The translations under genes were made by a program, and so were the position numbers. This document shows, in pieces, positions 42,644-51,066 of a stretch of DNA of 64,000 bases; within the stretch, counting starts at the first letter, position 1; each line of letters begins with the position of its first letter. Origin of the DNA: Micromonospora tulbaghiae (GTDB taxonomy: Bacteria; Actinomycetota; Actinomycetes; Mycobacteriales; Micromonosporaceae); the NCBI RefSeq assembly GCF_900091605.1, contig NZ_FMCQ01000001.1, positions 186,001-250,000 of the forward strand, written 5' to 3'. The notes beneath the pieces were generated by a model that was not told the origin of the DNA, searched no databases, and saw only the letters and a program-made list of their open reading frames with translations.

Positions 42644-42841
42644 ATGCTGGTCTTCGTCACCACAGTGGTCCTCTACGTCTTCGGTTTCGTCTTCCTCTAC
42701 GGCGTGATCCGGGTCGGCGTCCGGCACGGCATCGAGGACGCCGAGGCGAACCGTCCCGAGGTGCTGCGTCGCCGGCAGCTCACCACGACCGAGAGCCGGG
42801 ACTTCGCCCAGGAGAACGCCTTCCTCACCAATCCCAACTGA
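42644..42841 (+). CDS. small single-pass membrane protein
   Basis: 65 residues: LVFVTTVVLYVFGFVFLYGV is one membrane helix, followed by a charged tail (RHGIEDAEANRPEVLRRRQL, ESRDFAQENAFLTNPN). Not recognised. It lies between the NmrA-like and YbaK genes in the same direction. Confidence 0.7.
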   Translation: MLVFVTTVVLYVFGFVFLYGVIRVGVRHGIEDAEANRPEVLRRRQLTTTESRDFAQENAFLTNPN

Positions 42842-42897
42842 AGGGCGCGGGCGGGGTCCAGCAGCTCGACCCGCCGGGCGGGTGCGAGGATCGCGGC

Positions 42898-43449
42898 ATG
42901 ATGGGGACGCTGAAGACGGAGCCGGCCCGGGCGCGGCTCGACCTGCTCGCCCCGCCGGTCGCCGCAGTGGTGCAGGCGTGGCCGGGCGAGGCCCCGGTGG
43001 ACGTGGACGACGTGCTCGTCGCCCCGATCGACGCCGAGCTGGCCGACACCGCTGCCTTCTGCGAGGCGTACCAGGTGGGGCTGGAGGAGTCGGCCAACTG
43101 CGTCGTGGTCGCCGGCAAGCGCGGCGGCGAGACCCGCTACGCGGCCTGTGTCGTGCTCGCCACCACCCGTGCCGACGTGAACGGTGTGGTCCGCAAGCTG
43201 CTCGACGTGCGCAAGGCGAGCTTCGCACCGATGGCCGAGGCGGTCGAGTTGAGCGGCATGGAGTACGGCGGGATCACGCCGATCGGCCTGCCGGCGGACT
43301 GGCCGATCCTCGTCGACTCCCGGGTGATCGCCACGCCGCACGTGATCATCGGGTCGGGCGTACGGCACAGCAAGATCGCCCTGCCCGGGCCGGCGCTCGG
43401 CGCGCTGCCCGGGGCGAGGGTGGTGGAGGACCTGGCCAAGCCGGCCTAG
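42898..43449 (+). CDS. YbaK/EbsC-type aminoacyl-tRNA deacylase
   Basis: 183 residues. YbaK fold with AFCEAYQVGLEESANCVVVA near residue 48, the lysine-bearing RKLLDVRKASFAPMAEAVEL near 100, and GITPIGLPADWPILVD near 123. Such free-standing proteins remove mischarged amino acids such as Cys- or Ala-tRNA(Pro). ProRS (proS) lies 1.7 kb away, a plausible functional partner. ATG 42898 or 42901. A parS site lies 22 bases past its stop. Confidence 0.88.
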   Translation: MMGTLKTEPARARLDLLAPPVAAVVQAWPGEAPVDVDDVLVAPIDAELADTAAFCEAYQVGLEESANCVVVAGKRGGETRYAACVVLATTRADVNGVVRKLLDVRKASFAPMAEAVELSGMEYGGITPIGLPADWPILVDSRVIATPHVIIGSGVRHSKIALPGPALGALPGARVVEDLAKPA

Positions 43450-43470
43450 GTCCTCATCCGCATCGATCTT

Positions 43471-43484
43471 GTTCCACGTGAAAC
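43471..43484. promoter_or_regulatory. outlying parS-like site
   Basis: GTTCCACGTGAAAC, same variant as parS site 3; with flanking T and A it matches the wider 16-base ParB consensus TGTTNCACGTGAAACA exactly. It lies between two convergent genes, about 37 kb from parAB. Confidence 0.75.
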
Positions 43485-43485
43485 A

Positions 43486-44118
43486 TCAGGCCGCCGCTTC
43501 GCGCTGCGCCACCTCGCGCAGCGCGGCGAGCAGCGTCTCCGGCTCCTGGGCGCCGGTGACCGCGTACTTTCCGGCCAGCACGAACGTGGGCACGCTGGAG
43601 ACGCCGAGCTGGTGGGCGGTGCTCAGGTCGGCGGCCACCTCCCGGCGGCCCAGGTTCGACTCCAGGTACTGCCGCGCCTCGGTCTCGTCCAGGCCGGCCT
43701 CACCGGCCAGCGTGACGAGCGCGTCGATCGAGCCCACGTCGACGCCGTCGTGGAAGTGCGCCCGATAGAGCCGCTCGACCATCTCGGCGGAGCGGCCGTG
43801 CTCGCTGGCGAACCGCACCAGCCGGTGCGCGTCGAACGTGTTCGCGGCCACCGCCCGGTCGAACCGCAGGTCGAGGTCGACGCCCGCGGCGACGCCCGTC
43901 ACGTGCGCGGCCATGCCCTCGGCCTTGTCCCGCCCGCCGAACTTGTCGCCGAGCGCCTCCAGCAGCGGCTTCGGCTCGGTGACCGGCGTCGGGTCCAGCT
44001 GGAACGGCCGGAACCGGACCGTCACGTCGCCGTCGTACGACTCCAGGGCCTGTTCCAGTCGGCGCTTGCCGATCCAGCACCAGGGGCAGACCACGTCGGC
44101 GTAGATCTCGATGTCCAT
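43486..44118 (-). CDS. DsbA-family oxidoreductase (FrnE-like)
   Basis: 210 residues. Thioredoxin fold with the active site VVCPWCWIGKRRLEQAL, CPWC at residues 11-14, cis-Pro in VSSVPTFVLAGKYAVTGAQ near 185, and the helical insertion of DsbA proteins. No signal peptide, so cytoplasmic, like the FrnE group of polyketide and stress genes. ATG 44118. It is adjacent to the sufE-like gene, with stop and start 20 bases apart. Confidence 0.9.
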   Translation of the reverse strand: MDIEIYADVVCPWCWIGKRRLEQALESYDGDVTVRFRPFQLDPTPVTEPKPLLEALGDKFGGRDKAEGMAAHVTGVAAGVDLDLRFDRAVAANTFDAHRLVRFASEHGRSAEMVERLYRAHFHDGVDVGSIDALVTLAGEAGLDETEARQYLESNLGRREVAADLSTAHQLGVSSVPTFVLAGKYAVTGAQEPETLLAALREVAQREAAA

Positions 44119-44138
44119 GACCAGCGACAACCCGCGGG

Positions 44139-44564
44139 TCAGGAGATCTGTTCCCGGACCTGGCGCTTGAGCCGGGCCAGGATGGCGGTGCCGCCGCGTA
44201 CCCGCAGCGGGCTGATCGCCTGGGCCAGGCCCATCCGCTGGTAGAGGTCGTCCGGTACGGCCAGCACCTCCTCGGCGCTCGCCCCGGCCAGCCCTTCGGC
44301 GAGGATGCCGGCGAACGCCCGGGTGGTGGGAGCCTCCGGCGGGCAGTCGAAGACAGTGCTCACGGTCTTGTCCGCGTTCACCTCGGCGCGCAGGAAGAAC
44401 GCCGTCTGGCACTCGGGGACCTGCTCCAGCTCCTCCCGGTTCACACCCTCCGGCAGGGGCGGGATCACGTCGGCGAACTCCAGCAGCATCTCCAGGACGA
44501 CGTCGCGGGGTGCGGCGGCGAACTCGTCGACGATCTCGGCCAGCTTGGTCGGCATCTCGGGCAT
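44139..44564 (-). CDS. SufE-family Fe-S cluster assembly protein
   Basis: 141 residues, usual for SufE. Sulfur-acceptor cysteine at position 52 in QVPECQTAFFLR, then VFDCPPEAPTTRAFAGILAE and the helix MGLAQAISPLRVRGGTAILA. SufE takes sulfur from a SufS-type desulfurase for Fe-S clusters. No suf genes are close; a sulfurtransferase gene is about 13 kb away. Confidence 0.92.
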   Translation of the reverse strand: MPEMPTKLAEIVDEFAAAPRDVVLEMLLEFADVIPPLPEGVNREELEQVPECQTAFFLRAEVNADKTVSTVFDCPPEAPTTRAFAGILAEGLAGASAEEVLAVPDDLYQRMGLAQAISPLRVRGGTAILARLKRQVREQIS

Positions 44565-44612
44565 GGGTCGAGGCTATCCGCCGCCGCGCGTCGCCACCCG
44601 ACGTGCCGGGCG

Positions 44613-44637
44613 GGGCCCCGCCGCACGTGCGGGGCCC
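44613..44637 (-). terminator. hairpin downstream of the CBS gene
   Basis: GGGCCCCGC and its complement GCGGGGCCC around CGCACGT, four bases after the CBS stop. Confidence 0.65.
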
Positions 44638-44641
44638 GCGC

Positions 44642-45061
44642 TCACACGTTCGGCGCGGCCTCACTGATGTCGCTGAGCGCCGACTGGGGGTCGAGCTGCA
44701 TGGCGAGGTCGCCGAGGGAGACGATGCCGACGAGCTTGCGATCGCTGTCGCACACGAGCACCCGGCGGATGTTGCGCTCGCGCATCAGCGCCGCCGCCTC
44801 GTTCGCCGTGCAGTGCTGCTCGATCATCACCACCTCGCGGGTGATGATCGAGCCGATCGTGGTGGTGCCGGGGTCGGCGCGCTCGGCCACCGCCCGGACC
44901 ACGATGTCGCGGTCGGTCAGCATGCCGGCGAGCGTGGCGCCGTCGGTCACCACCACGTCGCCGATGTCCGACTCCTTCATCACCCGGGCCGCCTCGTCCA
45001 ACGGGGTCTCCGCCGAGAGGTAGACCACCTGCCTGGTCATCACGTCACTGACGCGGAACAT
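44642..45061 (-). CDS. CBS-domain protein
   Basis: 139 residues with two CBS motifs: VSDVMTRQVVYLSAETPLDE and VVVTDGATLAGMLTDRDIVV, then IITREVVMIEQHCTANEAAA and VLVCDSDRKLVGIVSLGDLA. It is a stand-alone adenine-nucleotide sensor; its target is unknown. AGGCTC purines precede the ATG. A hairpin follows. Confidence 0.92.
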   Translation of the reverse strand: MFRVSDVMTRQVVYLSAETPLDEAARVMKESDIGDVVVTDGATLAGMLTDRDIVVRAVAERADPGTTTIGSIITREVVMIEQHCTANEAAALMRERNIRRVLVCDSDRKLVGIVSLGDLAMQLDPQSALSDISEAAPNV

Positions 45062-45115
45062 GAGAGCCTCCGAAAGCTTTGGTCGATCCGTCTGCGGTAC
45101 CCGGTGGCGCGCTCG

Positions 45116-46885
45116 CTACACCCCGTCGCGGCGCGTCGCGCCCACCTCGTCGCGCAGGCGCTCCACGATGGCCTCCACCGGCAACTCGGTGCGCTCGCCG
45201 GTGGCCCGGTCGCGCAGCTCCACGTACCCCTCGGCCAGGCGGCGGCCGACCACGACGGCGCGCGGGATGCCGATCAGCTCGGCGTCGGTGAACTTCACCC
45301 CGGCTGACACGTGCGTGCGGTCGTCGACCAGCACCCGCAGGCCGGCCGCGGCGAGGCGCCCGCCGAGGTCGAGCGCCGCGTCGAGCTGCGGCCCTTTCCC
45401 GGCGGCGATCAGGTGTACGTCGCACGGCGCGACAGCGGCCGGCCAGATCAGCCCTCGGTCGTCGTGGTGCTGTTCGGCCACGGCGGCGACCGCCCGGGAC
45501 ACGCCGATGCCGTAGCAGCCCATCGTCGGCCGGACCGGCTTGCCCTGGGGGCCGAGCACGTCGACCGCGAACGCGTCGGTGTACCGGCGTCCGAGCTGGA
45601 AGATGTGCCCGATTTCGATGCCCCGCCGGATGGTCAGCTCACCGTCGGCGCAGGCCGGGCAGGGGTCGCCGGGCCGTACCTCGGCGGCCTCGATCGTGCC
45701 GTCCGGTACGAAGTCGCGCCCGCACACCACGTCGGTGGCGTGCCGCCCCGGCTCGTTCGCGCCGGTCAGCCACGCGGTGCCGGTGACCACGCGGGGGTCG
45801 ACCAGGTAGCGGATGCCGTGCTTGGCCAGGATCTGCGGTCCGATGTAGCCGCGGACCAGCTCCGGGTGGGCGTCCCAGTCCTCGAAGACCGCCACTGTGG
45901 CCGGGGCGAGCACCGCCTCGACCCGCTTGAGGTCCACCTCGCGGTCACCGGGCAGGCCGATCACCAGCGGTTCGGCCCGCTCGACGCCGGGCCGGCGGAC
46001 GGTGAGGACCACGTTCTTCAAGGTGTCGGCGGCGGTCCAGCCGATGCGCCCGCCCAGCTTCCGGGCCTCGGCCAGCTCGACCAGGGCCGCGATGCTCGGC
46101 GTCTCCGGGGTGTCGTGCACCTCGCTGGACGGGTGTGCGTCGGGGTCACCGGCGGCCGGGGCGCGGGTCACCACCGCCTCGGTGTTCGCCGCGTAGTCGC
46201 AGGTGGTGCAGCCGACGAACGTGTCCTCGCCGACGGGCGTGGCGGCCAGGAACTCCTCCGACGCGGACCCACCCATCGCGCCGGACATCGCGTGGACAGT
46301 GGTGAAGTCCAGCCCGAGCCGGGTGAAGACGCGCTCGTAGGCGGCCCGATGGCGGTCGTACGCCTGCTGGAGCCCGGCCTCGTCCAGGTCGAACGAGTAG
46401 GCGTCCTTCATCAGGAACTCGCGCCCGCGCAGCAGACCGGCCCGGGGCCGGGCCTCGTCGCGGAACTTGGTCTGGATCTGGAACAGCGTCACCGGGAAGT
46501 CCCGGTACGACGTGAACAGGTCCTTCACCAGGAGCGCGGCCAGTTCCTCGTGGGTCGGTGCGAGCAGGTGCTCGGCGCCCTTCCGGTCGGCGAGCGTGAA
46601 GATGTCGTCCCCGTACTCGGTCCACCGCCCGCTGGTCCGGTACGGCTCGGCCGGGAGCAGCGCCGGGAAGTGCACCTCCTGGTCGCCGATCGCGGTCATC
46701 TCGTCCCGCACGATCGCGGTGATCCGGTCCAGCACGAGCTTGCCCAGCGGCAGCCAGGTGTAGCCGCCCGGCGCGGCCCGGCGGACGTAACCGGCGCGCA
46801 GCAGCAGCCGGTGGCTCGGCACCTCCGCGTCGGCCGGGTCCTCGCGCAGGGTCCGGAGCAGCAGGGTCGACATGCGCAGCAGCAT
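45116..46885 (-). CDS. proS: prolyl-tRNA synthetase
   Basis: ProRS of 589 residues, bacterial type with the editing (INS) domain at about residues 220-400. Class II motifs: [20 protein letters not shown], the motif 2 [20 protein letters not shown] near 134, [40 protein letters not shown] motif 3 near 455, and a C-terminal anticodon domain. The start at 46885 follows family alignment ([18 protein letters not shown]). Confidence 0.96.
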   Translation of the reverse strand: MLLRMSTLLLRTLREDPADAEVPSHRLLLRAGYVRRAAPGGYTWLPLGKLVLDRITAIVRDEMTAIGDQEVHFPALLPAEPYRTSGRWTEYGDDIFTLADRKGAEHLLAPTHEELAALLVKDLFTSYRDFPVTLFQIQTKFRDEARPRAGLLRGREFLMKDAYSFDLDEAGLQQAYDRHRAAYERVFTRLGLDFTTVHAMSGAMGGSASEEFLAATPVGEDTFVGCTTCDYAANTEAVVTRAPAAGDPDAHPSSEVHDTPETPSIAALVELAEARKLGGRIGWTAADTLKNVVLTVRRPGVERAEPLVIGLPGDREVDLKRVEAVLAPATVAVFEDWDAHPELVRGYIGPQILAKHGIRYLVDPRVVTGTAWLTGANEPGRHATDVVCGRDFVPDGTIEAAEVRPGDPCPACADGELTIRRGIEIGHIFQLGRRYTDAFAVDVLGPQGKPVRPTMGCYGIGVSRAVAAVAEQHHDDRGLIWPAAVAPCDVHLIAAGKGPQLDAALDLGGRLAAAGLRVLVDDRTHVSAGVKFTDAELIGIPRAVVVGRRLAEGYVELRDRATGERTELPVEAIVERLRDEVGATRRDGV

Positions 46886-46979
46886 TGCCGCAGCTTATGG
46901 CGCGAGCGGACGACCAGGCGATCCCTTTCCGCGCCCGTGCCGGGTGAGGTTGTCGCAGGGGCGGGGTAGGAAGGGTGGC

Positions 46980-47354
46980 ATGGTGGATCGACCGACGTTG
47001 GAACTGAGCAGTTTCGTGCTCGACGCACCGTCCGCACAGGACCTGGCCGCGTTCTACGAGCGGCTGCTCGGCTGGCCCCGCCGCGAGGACGAGCCCGACT
47101 GGGTGGTGCTGGCCCCGCCGGCCGGCGGCACCTGGCTGGCCTTCCAGGACGAGCCGGCCTACGTGCGCCCGGTGTGGCCCGCCGGTCCCGGGGATCCGCC
47201 GATGATGACCCACCTGGACATCAAGGTCGACGACCTGGAGGCCGCTTCGGCGTACGCGGTGTCGGTGGGCGCGACGGTGGCCGACTTCCAGCCGCAGGAC
47301 GACGTCCGGGTGCACCTCGACCCGGCCGGCCACCCGTTCTGCCTCTACCTCTGA
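46980..47354 (+). CDS. VOC-family protein
   Basis: 124 residues: TLELSSFVLDAPSAQDLAAF, YERLLGWPRREDEPDWVVLA, MMTHLDIKVDDLEAASAYAV and VRVHLDPAGHPFCLYL, two VOC modules with HLDPAGHPFCLY as the usual C-terminal signature. ATG 46980 has AAGGG upstream. Divergent from proS. Substrate unknown. Confidence 0.85.
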   Translation: MVDRPTLELSSFVLDAPSAQDLAAFYERLLGWPRREDEPDWVVLAPPAGGTWLAFQDEPAYVRPVWPAGPGDPPMMTHLDIKVDDLEAASAYAVSVGATVADFQPQDDVRVHLDPAGHPFCLYL

Positions 47355-47385
47355 CCTGGGCAGCGTCACTCCGTCGGCTCGCGCC

Positions 47386-47959
47386 GTGGGCCAGTACGCC
47401 GCGACCACCGGCAACCTGACCGCCCGCATCGCACTGCACTCCTACGGCACCAATCCGCAGAGCTGGTACGCCTGGCTGGGCGAGCGCCTGCCGCTCTCCG
47501 GCGACGTGCTGGAGGTGGGCGCCGGCACAGGCGAGCTGTGGCGCTCTACCACCTGGACGACCCGGAGGCCGCGCTCCGCGAGTTCGCCCGGGTGCTGCGT
47601 CCCGGCGGACGGCTGGCTGTCGCCGTGAACGGCCGGCACCACCTCGTCGAGCTGAACACGTTCGGGCCGGTGATCGGGCGCCCCGACCTGGCCGTCCGGT
47701 TCCACGACCGGAACGACGTCACCGCCGAGACGGCGCCGGCCCGGGTCGCCGCCCACTTCACCGACGTGACGGTCGAGCGCTACCCGGACGAGCTGGTGGT
47801 GCCCGCCGCGTGGCCTACATCGCGAGCATGATCGGGCCGCTCACCGCCGAGCAGGAGGCGGCCGCCCGCGCTGCGGTCCAGGCCCGCCTCGACGCCGAAG
47901 GTGCCTTCCGGGTACGCAAGCACACGGTGCTGATCAGCGCGACGCGCGGCTCCCCCTGA
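47386..47959 (+). pseudogene. class I SAM methyltransferase, decayed
   Basis: Three frame pieces of one protein. First GQYAATTGNLTARIALHSYG to SGDVLEVGAGTGELW (motif I) from GTG 47386. Then a different frame with ALYHLDDPEAALREFARVLR, PGGRLAVAVNGRHHLVELN and later VERYPDELVVP. Finally a third frame, VAYIASMIGPLTAEQEAAAR to the TGA at 47957. The middle methyltransferase segment after motif I, probably 50-80 residues, is missing, and a one-base shift near 47810 breaks the end. Its 3' end overlaps the convergent DUF397 gene. Confidence 0.85.
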
Positions 47960-48128
47960 CGCGGACGAAGGCACGCCAGGCGTCGGGCGTGAAGGTGAGC
48001 ACCGGCCCGGCCGGGTCCTTGCTGTCCCGCACCCCGACCACTCCGGCCAGATTGTCCGCCACCTCGACACAGTCGCCCTGGGTGCCGCTGCGGCTGGACT
48101 TCCGCCAGATCGCTCCGGTCAGCTCCAC
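47934..48128 (-). CDS. DUF397 protein
   Basis: 64 residues: ELTGAIWRKSSRSGTQGDCV, EVADNLAGVVGVRDSKDPAG, PVLTFTPDAWRAFVRVRG, the standard DUF397 signature. GTG 48128 overlaps the HTH gene end by 10 bases. DUF397 proteins pair with the preceding HTH class in streptomycete-type bacteria, some linked to developmental control (the WhiJ-type pairing), where the small partner is thought to act against the HTH protein. Confidence 0.93.
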   Translation of the reverse strand: MELTGAIWRKSSRSGTQGDCVEVADNLAGVVGVRDSKDPAGPVLTFTPDAWRAFVRVRGSRASR

Positions 48129-48922
48129 GAGGTCATCACGTCCTTCATCAGCTCGACCGACTGTCGGCGCGGTAGTGCCTCGCTGCGGACACTCTCCCAT
48201 CTGGACAGCAGGATAGCCACGTCCTCGTCTTTGTCGACCACGACGCCGCCGAGTTGGTTCTCCAGGTGACCGACCCAGCCGCCGTCTGTTCCCCGGGCCA
48301 GCGCGAACGGTCCGACCAAGCCGACGTGCATGGTGACCGAGGTCGGCACGATGTGAATGTCGACGTGCGGGCGCTCGGCGCACTCGACGAGGTGCGCGAT
48401 CTGCTCGGCCATGAGTCCGCGGTAGCCCTCGTCGGCGCGGCGCAGGACGGACTCCTCGATGACGGCGATGTACTTCGGGTGACCTAGGCCGGAGAGGAGC
48501 GACTGCCGGTCGAGCCGTACTCCGAGTCGCCGTTCCACCTCGTCATCCGTGATCAGGTCATCCGTGCGGATCATCGCGCGGGCGTAGTTCTCGGTCTGGA
48601 GCAGTCCGGGCACCAGGGTCGGTTGGTAGGTGCGCAACTGCTGCGCCTGGCGTTCGGCTTCGAGCCAGGGGCGGAACCAGCTCGGCTGGCCGTCGCGCTC
48701 GGCGAGCTTGAGCAGCGACATCAGCAGCCCGCCGGTGCCCAGCACCTCGTCGGCCCGGGCGAGGAAGAAGCGGTCGAGCGGCCGGTGGCCCAGCTCGACC
48801 GCCGACACCTGGGAGCCGGAGAAGTGCACGAGTCTCCCGAACTCCTCCTGGCTCAGCTCGGCCCGCAGCCGCAGTCGCCGCAGTTGCGCGCGGATCAGCT
48901 CGGCGGTCGGCTCGTTCTCCAC
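48119..48922 (-). CDS. XRE-family HTH protein with DUF5753 domain
   Basis: 267 residues: the HTH AELSQEEFGRLVHFSGSQVS near residue 20, then a DUF5753-type ligand domain with RTYQPTLVPGLLQTENYARA, RLDRQSLLSGLGHPKYIAVI, VHVDIHIVPTSVTM-type PHVDIHIVPTSVTMHVG and ILLSRWESVRSEALPRRQSV. It pairs with the downstream DUF397 gene. Confidence 0.92.
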   Translation of the reverse strand: MENEPTAELIRAQLRRLRLRAELSQEEFGRLVHFSGSQVSAVELGHRPLDRFFLARADEVLGTGGLLMSLLKLAERDGQPSWFRPWLEAERQAQQLRTYQPTLVPGLLQTENYARAMIRTDDLITDDEVERRLGVRLDRQSLLSGLGHPKYIAVIEESVLRRADEGYRGLMAEQIAHLVECAERPHVDIHIVPTSVTMHVGLVGPFALARGTDGGWVGHLENQLGGVVVDKDEDVAILLSRWESVRSEALPRRQSVELMKDVMTSWS

Positions 48923-49017
48923 ACGCCCTCCTCAGTCCGCCGCCCGTCTCCCGGCCTCTCCCCGGACCGGCCGCGAAGGCTTCCGAGCGTAGTGGTGTCG
49001 TCAGCACACTGTCACGC

Positions 49018-49353
49018 ATGGACCTTCCCGTACCGCGGCTCGGGCCGTACCCCGATCGGCCCCGCCCCTACCCGCCGGACCACCCGGCCCACCTGCCGAT
49101 CCGGCCGCTCTGGCTCTGCCGCGCCTGCGGGGGACCGTGGCCCTGCGCCCAGGCCCGCCTGCTGCTCAAGGTCGAGTACGCGGACCACCCCGTCGACCTC
49201 GCCGTCTACCTGTCCGGGCTCTACCACGAGGCCACCCACGACCTGTTCCGCCTCAACCCGCACGACGGGCCGACCCCGCGCGAGCTGTTCGAGCGGTTCG
49301 TCGGCTGGGGCCCGTACCGGCGGGGCATCACCGATACGATGCCCGCGACATGA
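49018..49353 (+). CDS. small hypothetical protein with zinc-ribbon-like cysteines
   Basis: 111 residues. Pro-rich start (LPVPRLGPYPDRPRPYPPDH), then LWLCRACGGPWPCAQARLLL, whose CxxC and following Cys suggest a zinc knuckle, then YHEATHDLFRLNPHDG and ELFERFVGWGPYRRG. Proteins like this occur beside XRE/DUF397 genes in Micromonospora-type genomes, but the role is unknown. Its stop overlaps the next start (ATGA). Confidence 0.7.
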   Translation: MDLPVPRLGPYPDRPRPYPPDHPAHLPIRPLWLCRACGGPWPCAQARLLLKVEYADHPVDLAVYLSGLYHEATHDLFRLNPHDGPTPRELFERFVGWGPYRRGITDTMPAT

Positions 49354-49907
49354 CAGCGTCCGGAGACTTCGACCTCACGACGGACGAGCTGCGCGAGGTG
49401 GCGCGGTACGCGGTCCGGCACGCGGAGGACGTCCTCCCGGTCTACGAGCGGGCGGTTCCCGGTGACCCGCGTCCCCGTGCGGCTGTCGACGCGGCGTGGA
49501 CGTTCGTGCGCGGGGCCGCCCGGACGAAGCTCCAGCGGGTCACGTCCCTCGACGCGCACCGGGCCGCCCGGTCCGCGCCCACCGAGGCCGCGCGCCTGGC
49601 CGCCCGCGCCGCCGGTGACGCCGCCGCGGCCGCGTACCTGCACCCGATCGCGAAGGCCACCCAGGTCGGCCACATCCTGCGGGCCGCCGCCAACGCCGCG
49701 CGCGTAGCCGAACTGGAGGCGGGCGGCGACGAGACCGCCGGCGAGGCGCTGCTGGAACGATCCCGGCGGCTCGCCACGCCCGTGCTCGTCGACGTGCTCC
49801 GCCGCTATCCGCCGGTGACCGGCGGCGGCAGCCGGGTCGCCCGGCTGATGAGCAGCCTCGATCACGACCTGCGCCGGGGTGACGCCGGGGCGGAGGTCGC
49901 GTCGTGA
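49350..49907 (+). CDS. Imm-5-like putative immunity protein, copy 1
   Basis: 185 residues of helical Ala/Arg-rich sequence. Signature part: HAEDVLPVYERAVPGDPRPR AAVDAAWTFVRG, like the Imm-5-like family, followed by GDAAAAAYLHPIAKATQVGH and ILRAAANAARVAELEAGGDE. It overlaps the upstream gene by ATGA and the next gene by GTGA. No toxin gene is adjacent, so the immunity label rests on family resemblance alone. Confidence 0.7.
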   Translation: MTASGDFDLTTDELREVARYAVRHAEDVLPVYERAVPGDPRPRAAVDAAWTFVRGAARTKLQRVTSLDAHRAARSAPTEAARLAARAAGDAAAAAYLHPIAKATQVGHILRAAANAARVAELEAGGDETAGEALLERSRRLATPVLVDVLRRYPPVTGGGSRVARLMSSLDHDLRRGDAGAEVAS

Positions 49908-50419
49908 TCCTGCCGAAGATCCGCGATCCCCGGTTCATCACGATCCGCCGGGGCGGCACGCTCACCGACGAGCACCACCACCTGCTGGCGCTCTGGGCGG
50001 CCACCTGCGCCGAGCACGTCCTCGGGCTGTTCGAGGCGGTCCGGCCGGACGATCCGCGTCCGCGCGAGGCGATCGAGCACGCCCGGGCCTGGGTGCGGGG
50101 CGAGGTCGGGATGATGCAGGCGCGCGCGGCGGGCGGGCACGCCATGGGCGCGGCCCGGGACCTGCGCGGGGCGGCGCGCAACGCCGCGTACGCCGCTGGT
50201 CAGGCCGCCGTCGTGGCCCACGTGGCCGCCCACGAACTCGGCGCCGCCGCGTACGCGATCAAGGCGGTACGCGCGGCGGCGCCCGCCGGTCTCGGCGCGT
50301 CGGCCGGGCGCGACGAGTGCCGGTGGCAGCGCGACCAGCTCCCGGCGGAGATCCGCGACCTGGTCCTGGACGACCAGCGCCTGCGCAACGACATCTGCTG
50401 GTCTGCCTTCGACTGCTGA
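49904..50419 (+). CDS. Imm-5-like putative immunity protein, copy 2
   Basis: 171 residues. LGLFEAVRPDDPRPREAIEH ARAWVRGEVG repeats the signature of the previous gene, then ARDLRGAARNAAYAAGQAAV VAHVAAHELGAAAYAIKAVR. GTG 49904 overlaps the upstream stop by four bases. Together with copy 1 it is a tandem, diverged pair, and together with the gene at 49018 a three-gene operon. Confidence 0.75.
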   Translation: MILPKIRDPRFITIRRGGTLTDEHHHLLALWAATCAEHVLGLFEAVRPDDPRPREAIEHARAWVRGEVGMMQARAAGGHAMGAARDLRGAARNAAYAAGQAAVVAHVAAHELGAAAYAIKAVRAAAPAGLGASAGRDECRWQRDQLPAEIRDLVLDDQRLRNDICWSAFDC

Positions 50420-50458
50420 CGCCGGCGGTGCCGGTCGAGAAAGAGAGCCACCGGCGGC

Positions 50459-50487
50459 GGCAACCATGGCGTGGACAACTGGCGTCT
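50459..50487 (+). promoter_or_regulatory. ECF-type promoter of sigma gene A
   Basis: GGCAACC (50459-50465), exactly 17 bases, CGTCT (50483-50487), about 50 bases before the GTG of the sigma gene. The same pair and spacing occur at 52288-52316 and, with one strong variant, on the minus strand at 60578-60606. Confidence 0.7.
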
Positions 50488-50535
50488 CGGAAGGCATCAC
50501 GCTGATGCACCACCTGACCCCAAGGACCGGCTCGT

Positions 50536-51066
50536 GTGGACCCTCTCCTGAATGAGTTCGACCTGTTCGTTCGAACTCGCACCCCCGCGTTACTGCGATC
50601 CGCCTACCTGCTGACCGGCGACCAGTACCTGGCCGAGGATCTCGTCCAGTCCGCGCTCGCCCGTACCCACCGTGCCTGGAACCGGCTGCACGAGACCGGC
50701 AACGCGGAGGCGTACACCCGGAAGATCATGTACCACCTGCAGGTCTCCTGGTGGCGGCGCCGCCGGGTGGCCGAGTCGATGCCGGGCGACATGCCCGAGC
50801 CGCGCGGAGGCGACTCGACCCCCGACCACGCCCAGCGGACCACGCTCCGGCTGACCCTCCGGTCCGCGCTGGCCCGGTTGTCCGCCAAGCAACGGGCCGT
50901 GCTGGTCCTGCGGTTCTTCGAGGACCGCACCGAATCCGAGGCCGCCGAACTGCTCGGCGTGACCGTCGGCACCGTCAAGAGCCAGACGTTCAAGGCGCTG
51001 GCGAAGCTGCGCAGCGTGGCCCCGGAGCTCGCCGAGCTGTACGTCACGGAAGGAACCGCCCGATGA
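50536..51066 (+). CDS. SigE-family ECF RNA polymerase sigma factor (A)
   Basis: 176 residues, region 2: ALLRSAYLLTGDQYLAEDLVQSALARTHR and YTRKIMYHLQVSWWRRRRVA, the SigE-family motif with WWRRRR; region 4: LSAKQRAVLVLRFFEDRTES and EAAELLGVTVGTVKSQTFKAL. GTG 50536 has AAGGA upstream. The stop overlaps the next gene (ATGA). It has an ECF-type promoter of its own, consistent with autoregulation. Confidence 0.93.
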   Translation: MDPLLNEFDLFVRTRTPALLRSAYLLTGDQYLAEDLVQSALARTHRAWNRLHETGNAEAYTRKIMYHLQVSWWRRRRVAESMPGDMPEPRGGDSTPDHAQRTTLRLTLRSALARLSAKQRAVLVLRFFEDRTESEAAELLGVTVGTVKSQTFKALAKLRSVAPELAELYVTEGTAR

